Position numbers and translations under genes: made by a program. From assembly GCA_013399895.1 (NCBI GenBank), contig VXBA01001588.1, positions 463,499 through 527,498 on the forward strand: a stretch of DNA of 64,000 nucleotides, read 5' to 3'. Source of the DNA: Serilophus lunatus (Eukaryota > Chordata > Aves > Passeriformes > Eurylaimidae). The notes under the pieces are model-generated. The model did not search any database. It had not been told where the DNA came from and saw only the letters and a program-made list of their open reading frames with translations. This document shows, piece after piece, positions 12,555 through 24,790 of this stretch (position 1 is the stretch's first letter; every line of letters starts with the position of its first letter).

Positions 12555-12990
12555 AAATTGAGACATGGAAGAATTTATTGCCCAGAAAATTCCATTCTGC
12601 TATCTGATTCGAAAAGTCCAGTCCCCCCAGCTTCGGAAAATCTATTTTCCACATTTTAATACCCTGCAGAACAGTCCTCATAACTCATCCGAGTGTGTTA
12701 AGCACAGTTTTATTAGATCTGAAACAAATTTTGGTGGGGAGATACTATAGGTCATTAACCATGGAGTAATTTTATCCTTGTTTCCCTAATGATGCCATAA
12801 TGGCGAGCGAATTTCTTAACTAAAGACCAAAGAACATTTTGAAGGTCAGTTTCATCTGTGAGCTCCTTCAAGCGCTTCTCGGAGAAGATTGGAAAACTCG
12901 CCGATTTTTTGAAGAGTCATTAATAATGTGAAAGCTGAAAGAGCTCTCTCCCATTTGCGTTCCTGCTTTTTACCTTTTAATTTTATATCG
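12555..12990. promoter_or_regulatory. Candidate conserved non-coding element C
   Basis: One of the longest blocks of this type in the window, over 400 bp. It is AT-rich with retained CpGs (CTTCGGAA, GGCGAGCGAA, AAGCGCTTCTCGG, CTCGCCGA), several TAAT cores and TCATTAATAATG. There is no repeat family signature. The 61-codon frame at 12565 is too short and featureless to support as coding. A developmental enhancer is a reasonable inference. Confidence 0.4.
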
Positions 12991-13244
12991 CTTTAGTCCC
13001 TTTCTTTTTCTCCCTTACTCTCTCTCTTTTTAACTCTCTTCTGGAGTGGCCCCTCATGCAGCTGAAAAATGAAATGGGCCATTCCTGAGGGCATTTTCAA
13101 CTGAGCTGACACAGGGCAAGGATCCAGGAGGGGGAAAAGGCAACCCTGGCACTGGGTGCCTACTGCCGCACCCCAGCACGTGCTGCCATAAATGTCCCCC
13201 CAGCAGCCCTGGGTGCCAGCCTGACTGAGGAGCATCCTGCTCCC

Positions 13245-13280
13245 CCATGCTGGTGTAAATCAGGAGTGGGGTTGTTTCAG
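13245..13280 (+). repeat. Half copy of an ancient palindromic amniote repeat
   Basis: CTGGTGTAAATCAGGAGTGG resembles one arm of an old interspersed repeat seen in sauropsid genomes, whose arms carry TGGTGTAAATCAGGAGT. The opposite arm is not found. The family assignment is from memory and unnamed. Confidence 0.35.
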
Positions 13281-13430
13281 CCTCCAACACTGCATCCATG
13301 CAAAAGGAGGGAGAGGGACTAGGCTGTCCCCTCCCTGCCTAACAGGGCACGTGTGTTCTTATTCTGTCTGAACAAACTCAAGTCTGGACCACTGAGGGTG
13401 GTGCTGGCAGAATGACCTCTGCACTGAGAG

Positions 13431-14035
13431 TGAATGTGCATACATGTATGAGCGTGTGTGTGCATGTAAGCTCCACGTGTTGGTGACCATGAGACCATTA
13501 CAGAGGGGATGTGAAATACTGATATATATATTTGATATACACACCTGTGTGTGGATTGCCATTATATATATAGAAATATTGCAAATGGATCACATTGTAA
13601 AAAAAAAAGGCAAAAAGCTGTATAAGGATTATACGTACCCTGTCTCTGTGCCTGTTCTGGTATTGCAGGGGCTTGTGGGGCACGTGGAGTAGGAATTAGC
13701 GTGTGTAATAGTCAGTTTGTGTTGATTGCTGTGCTCAAGTTTAGAGTGTATATGTATGTTTCATGTGTGTGGAGGAACACATGGGGGGCTATGACTGTAT
13801 GCTGATTTATAACCCTCTGCGTGCATGTAATGAGGAGATAACAGGCTCACACTCTGTCTGTGTTTGTATGGGGGGGTATGTGGTGGTTTTCTGGCTGTAC
13901 CATGGGCATCAGTGGGCAGGAAAAATCTTCTAATATGTGTGTGGTGCACCGGAGGCTTGGCTCTGAGTCTGCGTGTGTTTGTGTGTGTATGTGTACACAT
14001 GTGCAGGGGGGTTATGCCCTAGAGAAGGGTTTGTC
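13431..14035. repeat. TG/TGCATG-rich low-complexity region
   Basis: Scattered degenerate TG runs with TGTGTGCATG, TATATATA and GTGTATGTGTACACATGTG pieces (densest at 13431-13475 and 13964-14010). This looks like decayed microsatellite DNA. The cysteine- and histidine-rich frames on both strands are a by-product of the repeat. Confidence 0.7.
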
Positions 14036-14139
14036 TGTGTGCTCATTAGAGAGCGCCTGGCAGTGAGCAGGCCTCTGTGCTTATGTGTTTTTCTCTCCCT
14101 GGGTGTATATGCTTCAGGCACCTACATGTGTTGCATTTG

Positions 14140-14235
14140 CAGATGATATGGGCCACATCCTCAGCTGATGTAAAACAGCACCAGAGTCTGTGGGGCAATT
14201 TACACCTGCTGCAACTCCAGCAGAGCCCCACGCTG
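14140..14235. repeat. Possible ancient palindromic amniote repeat
   Basis: CCTCAGCTGATGTAAAACAG at 14159-14178 and CAATTTACACCTGCTG at 14196 form a loose inverted pair. They resemble an old sauropsid repeat with CAGCTGGTGTAAATCAG arms. The centre is degraded and the assignment tentative. Confidence 0.4.
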
Positions 14236-14454
14236 GAGGCAGTGGGTCCAGAGGGTGTGGGCTGAGATCCCATTCCATATCATGGGAATGGATGGCTTCC
14301 AACCTGTAACAAGACCTTCTCCCATCCCCTCCATCCCCTCTCCCTCAGCCCATCACTCACATTTGAGGCGAGAACTGTGGGGGGATGTGTGTGTGTCTGT
14401 TTGGGGAGGGAGCGCTCTGAGGGGAGGGGGGCAGTGTGGTGACACACTCTGCTC

Positions 14455-14710
14455 CCAGATGTGATACCAGCGATAATTTCAATTTTATGCCTTTGTTATG
14501 GCTTTAATCACTTTCTTTATGCGTTTTGTTCCAGCGATCAGGGAGAGACACCTGATAGGCAAAAAGGATATCAGGGGAACAATTTTTATTTGGAATGTGG
14601 TGAGAAGTCTAATTAGAATTTGAATTCTGCTGAGCCTTGAAATGGTCGGTACTTTATCCTGATCGCCTTAGATATTGTTTCGAGTCAATCATCTGTCATA
14701 GTGCGGCACG
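14455..14710. promoter_or_regulatory. Candidate conserved non-coding element D
   Basis: An AT-rich block with retained CpGs (CAGCGATAATTTC, TATGCGTTTTG, CCAGCGATCAGG, TGATCGCC, TTTCGAGTCAATC) and homeodomain-type TAATTAGAATTTGAATT. No repeat signature is seen. It follows a G- and GT-rich stretch at 14380-14435. Confidence 0.4.
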
Positions 14711-16205
14711 CTGGAGAGAAAGGCTCTCCATCCAGACTGGTCTCTCCGTCGGGCTGGGAGCTGCTGGTGGGGAAAGGGAGGGTGACAAGAGGGAGGGCAG
14801 TGGACTTTGCTCTCCCCAGGAGCAAGCACAAAGGGAACAGAGGTTTACCTTGCTGTGTACTCCTAGCCATGCTGTGGGATACTATCTGTTGCCCCTCTGT
14901 CATCATTGCAGGGCTATCCCCTTCAAAAGGGGGATGAGGAGGATTCCTGGGTCAACATAAATGTCCCCCCCACCTGCTCCATGGGAGAGGAGCACCTTCT
15001 CGCAGCTAGTCCACACGGCTCAAGGAATTTGCTGCTATCTTTGCTGCGCTGGTTAAATGCTCTGGAAGGTCAGTTCCCAAAGGTGGACAGACAGCTGGGC
15101 TAGGCTGGATAGATGGATAGACAAGTGTGAGTGGGAATGGCCATTCAGGTGGATTTGTGTGGGACAGACGCAGAGCTGGTTGAACCCAGTGAGACATAGG
15201 GTTGGATGGAGAGTGAAGACAGATGTGCCTCATCAGACTGAGGGCAGTAAGCACACTCATGATATTTGTGGGGGGCATAGGGGGGTGGTGTGTGTGTGTG
15301 TTTCAGACTCAGGTTGATCTAATTTCATTTGTGCTACAAGAACACAAAGGAAAGAAGGAACTAGGGAACATGACAACAAGTCACTCATCAACTTTCACAA
15401 TCCTTCCAGCTTTAACCTCTGTTCTTAATAACTAAAAAACAACAACAACTAAACAAAACACTATCCCACCCTCAACCCCATTATGAGTCCTAGCATTTCA
15501 AAGCTAAAAGCCACTCCAGAGCTCACCAGAACACCTCCAGTAACATTCTCCCTCCTTGTGCCCAGTCTGCAGTGCCTTCTCTTGGTGAAACCACAGCTTT
15601 CAGTCCTGGTTAAACTGCTGCAGTATTGAGTTTGAGGTGAACTGCGCAGTGATGTGATCCCTGCTGCTAAGAAAAAGGAGGCACACAGGCAGGATTGCAG
15701 CATGATCTACATAGCAGGAGAGATTAACTTAGGAGAATCATGAACAATAGAATCATTCCAAGATTCCTAAACTTACTGAAATTGATGGTAAAGTCTTTAT
15801 TCTGTGCTGTTGCTACACTTTGAGATGGTGCCTCATTCTGAATGCAACGTAAATGTCTGTAACATGAAAGATACGGATTGGTTTGGCTGTTGAAGAAAAG
15901 ACAGTTCAGTGTTTTGCCTTCTTGAGAGAAGCAGAAAATGACCTGGGACTGGGGGCTAATTAAAAGAGTTGCAGGCATCTGCAAAAATTTGCAGATAGGA
16001 AAGCCATTTGAGTAGTTCTTTCTAAAGTGTCAGCACTAGGTTTTAGAACTGGCATACTGAGGTGGCAGCTTGTGCCTTTCTCAGCTACAGTCCAGGCTGT
16101 CTGCAGACTCAGGCAGACATTGCTGTATGTTTTTATGTTCAGTTCCCCTCTCTAACAATTCAGTAATGCAATACTTTTTCCCCTCTTTTTTTATTCCTCA
16201 CCCTC
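14711..16205. other. Non-coding, no gene recognised
   Basis: Unique sequence with small (GT)n near 15288. A short palindrome at 15977-15996 has nine-base arms ATCTGCAAA/TTTGCAGAT. A pair of AGAATCAT/AGAATCATT motifs at 15734-15758 hints at a CR1 tail on the minus strand but is too short to call. Confidence 0.45.
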
Positions 16206-16230
16206 TTTTTTTTTAAAAAAAAAAAAAAAA
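16206..16230. repeat. T9-A16 homopolymer junction
   Basis: Nine T followed directly by sixteen A. No retroposon body is recognisable next to it, so it is simple sequence rather than a clear poly(A) tail. Confidence 0.85.
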
Positions 16231-16424
16231 GGTTGAGAAAGTTGATAGTGTCAGAGCTTAGTTCTAATGTCTCATCTGCAAAATCTTTTATAGTCAGGTT
16301 GGCAGCCATGGAAGGTCTGACACAAAAATCAGCCTTTCATTTACACCTCAAAAATGCATGTAGGGTTGCAAACAGAAAATAGTGAACATTATGTTTGTTG
16401 ATGTATTTGTAATTAGAATATAGT

Positions 16425-16516
16425 TTAGTGATGGACTGGGCAGTGTTAGGTTTACCATTGGACTCAATGATCTTAAAGGTCTTTTCCCACGTAAATGATT
16501 CTATGGTTCTGTGATG
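16425..16516 (+). mobile_element. CR1 LINE 3' tail fragment
   Basis: The sequence runs through GATGGACTGGGCAGTG, ATTGGACTCAATGATC, TTAAAGGTCTTTTCCCACG and AAATGATTCTATGGTTCTGTG. This is the canonical 3' end of avian CR1, including the terminal ATTCTATG-type octamer repeats. Only about 90 bp remain, as expected from the heavy 5' truncation of CR1. Orientation is plus. Confidence 0.93.
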
Positions 16517-17729
16517 TGCTATCTTTCCAAGTATATTCAGATTTTGATCCTAAAGCAGCAATTCTAGTAAAGCAGGAATGTACTACGTAAAGATCCTGTG
16601 CTACCACACGATCTGTACAGTCCAGTCATTAAGCCAACATATTTGTGTTAAGGAGAGAATTACTGAGCCCCCAAATCTCTTTGCTCTGATTACGCATGGT
16701 CCCAGATGCCAGGTGGTACAGAGCATCACATGGCAGGAGAAGTGCCACTGCTCCAGACTGCAGTGAGAAGCTGTGCCTGTGATGGGCCTGGTTTGACTAC
16801 AGGGCTTTTCTGATGTAGCAGACTCCCACCTTGACATCTCCTCTGCCTGGATCAACAAGTCACTTCTGCAATGAGGCCCTCACTTTGTCCCATTTTATGG
16901 TTCTTATCTTGGACCAGGAAGATCTGAATACAGGGTGCTGAAACCTACTTCCTGGCTCTACAAATATATGCCACTATTTGCTTCCCTCCTAGAGATGTGC
17001 ATGTTTTTGTGTATGTGTGAAATAATAGATGAGCTCTGTTCCTTGCCTAGCTCAAGCTTAAGGCAAATCAAGAAGAAAATAATATTTTCTATTCTGATGA
17101 ACCTACCTAAAACAAAAGAATCCCTCCCAAATCCTTGTGAACATTGAGATCCAGATCTGAGTTGGATCCTCCTTATCTGCACTGGAGCCATGATCCTTAG
17201 GGCTGTGCAAAACTCTTCTGACTCAGGGGAGGTCTGGAGGGAAGACTGGATGGAGAACAGCTTGCGAGGACCATGACTTTTGTGCCATGCCGGAAGCCAG
17301 AGTGCTAATTCTAAGTACTGATTATCACTGAACTCTGGCTTCATGGAGCATTGTTTACTGTGCCAAATGGATCTTTATGCATCATATTCCTTGTTCATGC
17401 TCAAATGTCAACTGATGGATGTTCAGTAGTTCTTGATGGCCCTGTGGTTTCTGCAGCCTGCTTTGCAGCCTGCACATCAACAGGAAAAGGCCAGGAACTG
17501 AAACCAATGAAGGTTGGTGGGGAGGGCTGCTGTAAACACTGCCAGCACAGTTGGAAAGGGCTCAGGTGTGCAAAAGAATAGGAACAAAACCCAATAAGCA
17601 GGTCTCACTAATTTAAATGTCAGTTGACCCTACTTGTCTTATGTTGTGATATTCTGAAGACTACTTTCTTTTTCTTCCCAGGCACTGCGTGTAAAAGTAT
17701 TTAGAAGAAGAATCCCAAACAGCTCAGCC
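16517..17729. other. Non-coding, no gene recognised
   Basis: Unique sequence. A 128-codon minus frame at 16958-17344 has no recognisable motif and overlaps plus-strand frames. I see no gene. Confidence 0.45.
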
Positions 17730-17870
17730 CATATTATTGCTGCTGTTATCACTATGATTGCTATTGCCATTTGCCTCCCAGCACAACTCAGAACAAAGAC
17801 CCTTGTTGTGCTGAGCACTGTACAAATGCACTGGGAGAAAATAAGCAAAGGCATGTTGACTTGTCTGAGT
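17730..17870 (+). mobile_element. Ancient amniote LINE tail (L3/CR1-like)
   Basis: A degenerate ATT-rich start is followed by CCTTGTTGTGCTGAGCACTG and TACAAATGCA near 17800-17830. This matches the old amniote repeat carrying TTGTGCTAGGCGCTGTACAAACAC. The family name is uncertain. Confidence 0.5.
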
Positions 17871-19235
17871 TTCCATACTGTGACAATGTCAGAGCCAGAA
17901 ATATAAAATGAACTTCCATGTTCCTTTTGCTAAGCCAGGGGTGGCCATCCTGTGCCTTCAAGCACTTTGAGCAGCACTTCTGAGTCATGACTATACCATG
18001 CCACTGTCTCTGAGCCTGTATGCATAGGACTTCTGGCTAGTGCCACACCAGCAGTGGTAATGATGAAGCCAGTTGGAACCCATTTAACTGTATCTTCTTG
18101 GGCCCCTGCTGCAATTTCAGTTAAGCTCCTGTTGGGGCATCCCTGTGTAACGCTTCCAGAGCTCCCATCCTTTCAGATCTCCTGTGGCTCTTGGCCAAAC
18201 AGATTTTGATGTACTTGGCTTGGGAAGGTTGGATAACCCTTCAAAGTCTGCTCACACTAGCTGGAGCCAGGAGGTTGGCTTTAGACTATGTTTTTCTGAC
18301 CTTTTTGCTGTTTCATTTCCTGTTCTCTTTTGTCTTTAGCCTTATTCAAGAGAAGTGTTNCTTAGCCTTTCCAGAAGACAAAGCTGAGACAGGGAATTGT
18401 ATCCAGCTCCATGCAAAAGCAGGACATAAAGTCTGTCATTCCTCAGCCTCAGCCTGACCAACCCACATAAGGGGACTTGATTTCTGGGTTCAAGCAAGAC
18501 AGCTTCTCAAAAGACGTTATTGGATAAATGCTTTCTGAGACAGAAGCAAAGACAAGAGCATCTGGGCTGTATCTTCTTTGGGTTCTTTGAGGTCTATCAC
18601 CTGAACCCCCACTCCAGTGAAGTGCCTGCTCTGGGAAAATGCTGCTTCCTCACCAGCAGCAGCCCCATGGCTGTGGCTCAACTCTGTCCTCTCTTCCATC
18701 ACACAGATACCCCTGGAGCCCTGAAGGCTTTTCCCTAATCAGCCCATTTCCCCTGGCTTGGTCCTAGGAGGATATGGTGCTCACAGGCTCTGAGGTGTCT
18801 CTATCATTGACTATCAGGTGAAGCCCTCCTTAAGCACTCCAGCAAGCCCTTCTTTATTTATTTTTAAAATTCCCCTGAGCCTACGAAGGTCATTTGAACA
18901 AATTGGAGCTGACAGACATTAACTTGGAAAAAAGCCCATTGCACCATGATAAACTCCATTTAAAGAGAAGCAAAAGTGCCAGGCAAAGAAGGAACAAATG
19001 ATGAGAGATTTGTCACTGTTACCGCAAGCTTAGGAGTTGAGAATGTCAGCTCTGGCCTCCCCTTCTCCCAGTATGCATTATTACATATTCCAGCATTGCT
19101 ATTTCCACTGCAGTAGCTCCTGATGGAGCAAATAGGCTGAACTGGAATGTTGTTCAATGCCATAGGGAGAGCCATTCCCAGTGCCGAGAAGGCTGTGAAG
19201 GCAAATTAAATTGGTGGGCCATCCCCCTGGTGAAG
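17871..19235. other. Non-coding, one ambiguous base
   Basis: Unique sequence with a single N at 18360. Frames across it are short. The stretch 18880-18960 is AT-rich with a retained CpG and TGACAGACATTAAC and may be a weak regulatory block. Nothing else is recognised. Confidence 0.45.
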
Positions 19236-19345
19236 TGGAGATGGAACCAAAGCCCAGAGATGAGATAATTCACCGCAGGTAACACAGAGAATCACCATCT
19301 GAGCTGCAAACCACCCTTAGACCATAAGTGTCCCCCTTTCAGACT
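19236..19345 (-). mobile_element. MIR-like SINE remnant
   Basis: The sequence GGAACCAAAGCCCAGAGATG, then GGTAACACAGAGA, then TGAGCTGCAAACCACCC follows the reverse complement of MIR (a GAAACTGAGGCACAGAGAGG stretch, then AAGGTCACACAG, then the internal promoter half). Divergence is high. Confidence 0.45.
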
Positions 19346-22300
19346 CCAATCCATGAGCCTATTTTGCATCTGTGTATGATCTCAGGTATCTATGCACCAG
19401 TGGGGAGATGAGCGTGGTTTTACACCTCAGTATGTAACCAGTTGGGGAACAGAGCACTGCCACAGCTCTGAGCCTGCCTTTGCTGAGGACACAAAGCAAG
19501 ATGCATCAGCCTGAACACTAAGGTTTATCCTTGGGGACCTTCATTGTAGAGGTAACCTCAACAAACCATGGCTATTGCCAGATCTTCTGTGAGGGATTGA
19601 GGATGGTACCTTCTCTTCAGCTGGCAGCCAAAAGAGCCACCTGAGGGGCAGAGGGAGACGGGAGAGGAAGAAGTCAGATGTTATCAATCTTAGTCCATAT
19701 GACTGCTGATGAAACCTGTTCTCCTTCCAAAGATACATCCTAATGTTTCCCATTCAATTTGCACATGTTTCTTTATGCATTGCTTAGTGTCCTTGAATGA
19801 AAGGCAATTGGTTTCTCCTCTCCTCTGGGCATCATGTGGGATCCAAGTGGCTGCAGTCCCCCATGGAGCTGCAGCAGCTGCCAATTGTTCTGGCAAGCCA
19901 GGATCAAATCTCAGAAAGGAGTAGGCCTGGGACTGTCACACTCATCTGACCAAGTTTGGGCCAGGGGTCCCTCTACCCCACAGCCAGATGAGAAATGCAC
20001 TCCAACTGCATATCAGCATACTCAGAAGTGGCAAGAAGTGACTAATACACCTTGAAGAAAGTAACAAGGTCAGACTTTCCCTCATGCCTCTTTGTCTTGG
20101 ATTTCTGCAAAAATGAATAGTAGTCTTTGTGCTCACAAGTTGTTCAGGACAATTAAAAGGGATAGAGAACAGTGAGCCCAGACTCAGAACTGAAGACCTT
20201 CTGCAACAAACTGGGTTGTAAATAGTGTCTGGCTAACCAGGCTGAGAATTTACAAGTGTTTTGACATGGTCACTACAGCAACTGCCTCTATCTAGGTGAA
20301 ACTGTCAGCTGCAGGAGACATGTTCCTAACTGATACCCCTCAAGATGAAGAGTGGTCCCCAGTCCTGGGAGAACTGGGTAGCTGGGAGGAAAGCCCTGTC
20401 CATGTAACCAGCCGTGAAGAGCACTGGGAAGGTGTCTGCTGCTCACACCTGGCCCTGTGCTCTGCAAAGATCCCTGTCAGAAAGATGGAAGGCAAGGCTC
20501 TTCACTGGGTCCTTGTATAGCATGAAGTAAACTCTCCACCAGCTTTGAGTGCCCTGTCCCTCTGCAGCGCTGGCATAAACGGGATGGCCAATCTATTACG
20601 CATGAGAGAGTTCCAGTCTTGGCTGGATGTTCCCGATCTACAATGACCTTTGATCCAACAGTGAGTGGTGTTAACTTCAACTTTCTGTGTTTGGGCTGCC
20701 TGCCCAGCTTTATGGTTAAGTGTTACAGCAACGTCTTTCCTGCTGCCCAGTTTCTCTCTTGGAAAAGAAGATCATATTTCTGCAGTGCTGCAGTTAGACC
20801 AGTTTGACCTTTCCCTGTCATGTAGATGCCTGGACAAGTCAGAGGGGGCTGGGCAAAGATGGGCAGTATCCTCACACCACAAACAGTCAATTTACCTGCT
20901 TGCCTGCATCATTCCACCTACTACTTCCTCAAGGCTTGCTTTCTAGCTGTGCCTGCACCCACAGTCAAGGTCAATTCCCTGTTTTCCCTCTGACTCACAC
21001 TGCAAACCCCAATGGTCAACCCTGAATGACCCATTCAGCCAGCCCCTGCTGATCTCTGGTTGTAAGACCTGGCTCACCCCACACTGAACTTCAGAGCCAC
21101 CTCCCTCTGCTTTGTTGTGACTTTAGAAATCACTTGAGCATGAAAGCCTCAGGCACAGGAAGTCCATCAGGGCAATTGTTCCCCAAAATCCCACCTCTCT
21201 TCCTCATCCCTTACCATACTGGAGCCCCTTTCTTCTGAACCATCCTCTTGCTTAAAACAAGCCATATAATTCTCCATGCGAGCCCATACCCTGCATCTCA
21301 GTTAGGGGGATAAGCCTGGATCTGTTTGCTTTCAGCTTTTTTCAGGCTTAATATCTGTCTTTCACTAGGTACATGGGATAGAGTCCTGGGCTTGCTTAGG
21401 GCTGATATTTCTGATTTCTAGGTAAAAGCAGCAATAAATGGCCATTCCATTACTCCTCCTAAACCTTAGCTACAAAATAATCACAGCTGCAAGCAGAAAT
21501 AGTGAAAGCATTGCTCAAATAATGTAGAAGTGTTTCAGTTTTAATATAATTTCTGTGTTAGTAGGGTTGCAATGGGATTTCCTTCAGAATGTGTGTAGGA
21601 ATTAAAAGCTCTTTTTCTAACAGATTCCTTCAGTTTTCTAAAGCACATTTTCATTGGCATTCTTTTAGAAGTATTTTTCTCCCCCTGTGTGAAACCTCTT
21701 CAGTCAGCTTTGGTTACGGATAGGAGTTTTAAAACTAGGATTAAATATGATGAAAAACAGAGTATGTTTCTATCGATGGCAATTCTTCATGCAGATTTGA
21801 CCTTTGGGGGAAGAGGAAGGTTGTTTTGTAACCAAAAAACTCTCTTGCCAAAAATGTTGCCTTGGTAACTGATGTTGTAGAGAGCAGCCTGGATCCTTAT
21901 GCTATCCATTAAAGGGAATTTGACTCAGGAGAGCAGAGGTGGACCTTTGAGAGCTTGCTGGTGATGGTTGAGAGGGACTGGAAATTCCAGAGATGCTTGT
22001 GTGGGGAGGAGGGAAGAGATGTGTGAGATGAAGAAGCCAAGAGCAATGAGTACAGGATGAGACCTGCAGGGACGTAGGTGATTTGAAATACTGTTGGGGG
22101 CTGAGAGTATGTTAGAGATAGAAAAACTGGCTGTAAGGGCCTGACAGTGTCAATAATGCATGTAGGGTCTCATGCAATGCCTTCCCCAAGATGCAATGAT
22201 GTTTTGAGATTACCTCCCTGCAAGTCTCTTCTGTGCCTTGCTGCAGCAAAGATCATTTCCTGAGCGTCCCCTTTCCTTACCCCCTAACCCCAGGCATCCC

Positions 22301-22484
22301 ACACCAGCCTCAGCTCCACCTTCCTGGCCCCATCAGCCCCCGCCTCACCAGTAATGAGGGGGGATGTGTGGTCTGCCTTTCCTATGCTCTCGTGCTTTCC
22401 TCTGGATCCCAGCAACAAGTTTAATTGCAAAAAAACCAAGGCTGACTTGGAGGCAAGGCAAGGAGGCAGGGAGAGCCTGTGCCA
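19346..22484. other. Non-coding, no gene recognised
   Basis: About 3 kb of unique sequence. Overlapping open frames up to 93 codons on both strands look random. No repeat, tRNA or exon is recognised. Confidence 0.5.
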
Positions 22485-22625
22485 GCTGACACCATGATCG
22501 ATTACCTAGAACTCCACCTGACACTGAAATTAGGGTTTTTTAATGATAGGCCGACTCTCCCTGGATGTGAAATTCAAATGATCTCCAAAGCTTCCCTGTG
22601 ACCATCACTCGCTGCACGCAGTGGT
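22485..22625. promoter_or_regulatory. Candidate conserved non-coding element E
   Basis: A short block with ATGATCGATTACC, TTTTTTAATGATAGGCCGAC, AATTCAAATGATC and CACTCGCTGCACGC: TAAT/ATGAT cores plus retained CpGs. No repeat or coding signature is seen. Confidence 0.35.
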
Positions 22626-24039
22626 ACACGCCACATGCAGGTACTTTGTCTCTGTCACTGCTGAAAGGACATTGTTATTACCAACAACTCTTTGTATTAA
22701 CCAGTCTCCTACCTAATAGACAACACTTTACGTTCTGCACCGTTACCCAGTCAGGGCTGCTGTGTGCCTGAGAGACACACACTTCCCCTGGGGCAATGGA
22801 AAGCTGTGCTTAAAAGGAGACACCAAAATGGGGGATGCACATACACCTTGCTCCCCTGCTGCCCCACTCATGTTGAGGAGTGATTTTCCTTTTTTCTCAG
22901 CTGCAGGCCCGTAGCACAAACTGATGGGGCACAGGGTGGCTGTGCTAGGACGTGCTAAGGTAACCTGGCAAGGAGCTGTCACCTAAGTTTCCTCTGGGTG
23001 AGAAAAGGGAATTTTTCCTCCCACCCTAGGGAAAAACTGGGGAAGGCAATACTCAGGGTAGTTTTCCCCATCTTTATCCTGATTCGTGAGCCATCGAAGA
23101 AGTGCCTGCTGGGTTGGTAGGCCCCAATGCCCAGACAGGGTGAAAGAAAAGCCACGCCAGCCCTGAGTCCACACTGTTGCTGAGCCCTGATGTATCACAA
23201 AGATTTTGCACCTGTGTGGAGGGATTGTCACTGCTGGTGGAAGTTATTTCCCAAGGTACTGTCCCCGCCTGTCTTCCATCATCTCTTGACCACTTTTGCC
23301 TGGCCCTCATGAAGGCAGAGGGAAGGTGACTAGTTTGAGTGTGAAGGAGACCAGGAGCTATTCTGTGGCCACTACCTGAGTGTATTGACTGTCTTTTGTT
23401 ACAGGAGATGCCAAGCAGAAGGACCAGTTTTCTCTTCCTGATGTGCAAGGAGGTAAAGTGATGATAAAAACAGAGAAACATTTAAAAAGTTAAATAATGT
23501 AATTACGGCATAGACAGCAGTAGCCTGTAATCCACCATGCACTAAACAGAATTTCTTACATCTTGTTGCTTTAGTGAATAAACCTTTGGAAAACCACACG
23601 GAGGGAAGATTTTTGACCACAGATAGTGCTATGTTTATGGAGTCCTCTAACAACACTGGGGAAGGCATTATCATCAAAGGGATTCTTTGACAGTACCACA
23701 GTGTCAACAGGAAGAAACATGGCTTCTGAGTAGTGGTGATGCTGGAGGGAAAAGGAAAAGGTCCTGCCTCTGAAACTCTTCACTGCAAATCCAGATTTCC
23801 CCCCATGAAAAGCATAATGAAGAGGTTAGATGGGGACACCAAATGTTTCCAGCTCCAGCAGGAATTGCTTTGGGCTGTGTTGAATGAGAAAAGTTGGGCA
23901 CACTTGGATCTGGACAGGACTGCAGGAAGCTATGATTCAGACCTTCTGGTTTGTCTCACGAAGTGAAACCCTGGGTGATGACACTGACATTTTTCACTGC
24001 AGTGCCCATTTCTTCCTTCAGTTAAGCACCAGCACTGGC
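22626..24039. other. Non-coding, no gene recognised
   Basis: Unique sequence. The 135-codon minus frame at 23074-23481 and the 102-codon frame at 23399-23707 show no motif and overlap one another. Confidence 0.45.
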
Positions 24040-24140
24040 ATATTTAACAATATACTCTATGAAGCCTCAGTTTCCTCCTGGTTAAGAAATATTTCTTGTA
24101 TTTGATAACTTGTGGACATCTTTGATGAGGAAATTCTATA
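24040..24140 (+). mobile_element. Possible MIR-like SINE 3' half
   Basis: GAAGCCTCAGTTTCCTCCTG at 24060, followed by AT-rich sequence and GATGAGGAAAT, matches the MIR 3' portion with TGCCTCAGTTTCCTCATCTG. It is short and diverged. Confidence 0.4.
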
Positions 24141-24544
24141 TCGGTTGCTATGGCAAAATTGCATGTTCTCTCAGTGCTTCCCCATTTTACCTATGCTGCT
24201 GAAGGTTGCCTTTCCTTAGGTGAATGCTCAGCACCAAGCACTCCATGGCTGTAATCTCAGCTTTCCTCACTGGCATGCATTCAAGCAACTCAGACGCCTT
24301 CAGTCTGTGAGGGGATCAGTGACAGAGCTGCATTTGTTATTCAAGGTCATGTGGTGATATGAGAGGTGCTGGGATGGCAGCACCATGCTTTGGTGGTTTA
24401 TGGCATGACTTTGCTCTATACTACCCCCAACCAGTTCAATAAAGCCACTGTTGCCCTCAGTAGCCTGTGCTGATTGTCCTCCAAGCGAGGTCCCTGTGGG
24501 AGCTGAGCAGAAAGGGGATGCATGCAGACAATGTTCCCTGCTTT
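24141..24544. other. Non-coding, no gene recognised
   Basis: Unique sequence leading into the next candidate element. Nothing is recognised. Confidence 0.45.
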
Positions 24545-24790
24545 CCTCCATCGCCCGGTGAGCAGCCCCTAATCTGAGGGGCGTGCCAGTATTAATGCCT
24601 TTAATAACGACAGATCAGATTGTATGAAGAGTTTTAATTGATGTCTATATCCCTGGTAACATAAAAACAGCCAAGCGAATGTCTTACCACTATTATTTTA
24701 TCAAAGGTTTTGACGTGGCTGCTGCATAGGAGATGTCAGGGAAAAAATTCATGTCTGCAAGGCACAAACAGGCGAAGTAATGGGATATAA
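24545..24790. promoter_or_regulatory. Candidate conserved non-coding element F
   Basis: An AT-rich block with AATGCCTTTAATAACGACAG, TTTTAATTGATG, AAGCGAATGTC, ATCAAAG (24700-24706, TCF/LEF or SOX type) and TGACGT (24711-24716, CRE half-site type). Several CpGs are retained and no repeat signature is seen. Confidence 0.4.

Noticed and set aside
14270..14291. Seven-base hairpin CCATTCC/GGAATGG
   Set aside because: Short arms with an eight-base loop; expected often by chance.
15734..15760. Possible CR1 tail on the minus strand (AGAATCAT repeats)
   Set aside because: The expected CR1 body does not follow, and two short motifs are not enough.
19219..19233. CTCF-like core on the minus strand (CACCAGGGGGATGG)
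   Set aside because: Near the consensus but with mismatches at informative positions. Such matches are frequent by chance.
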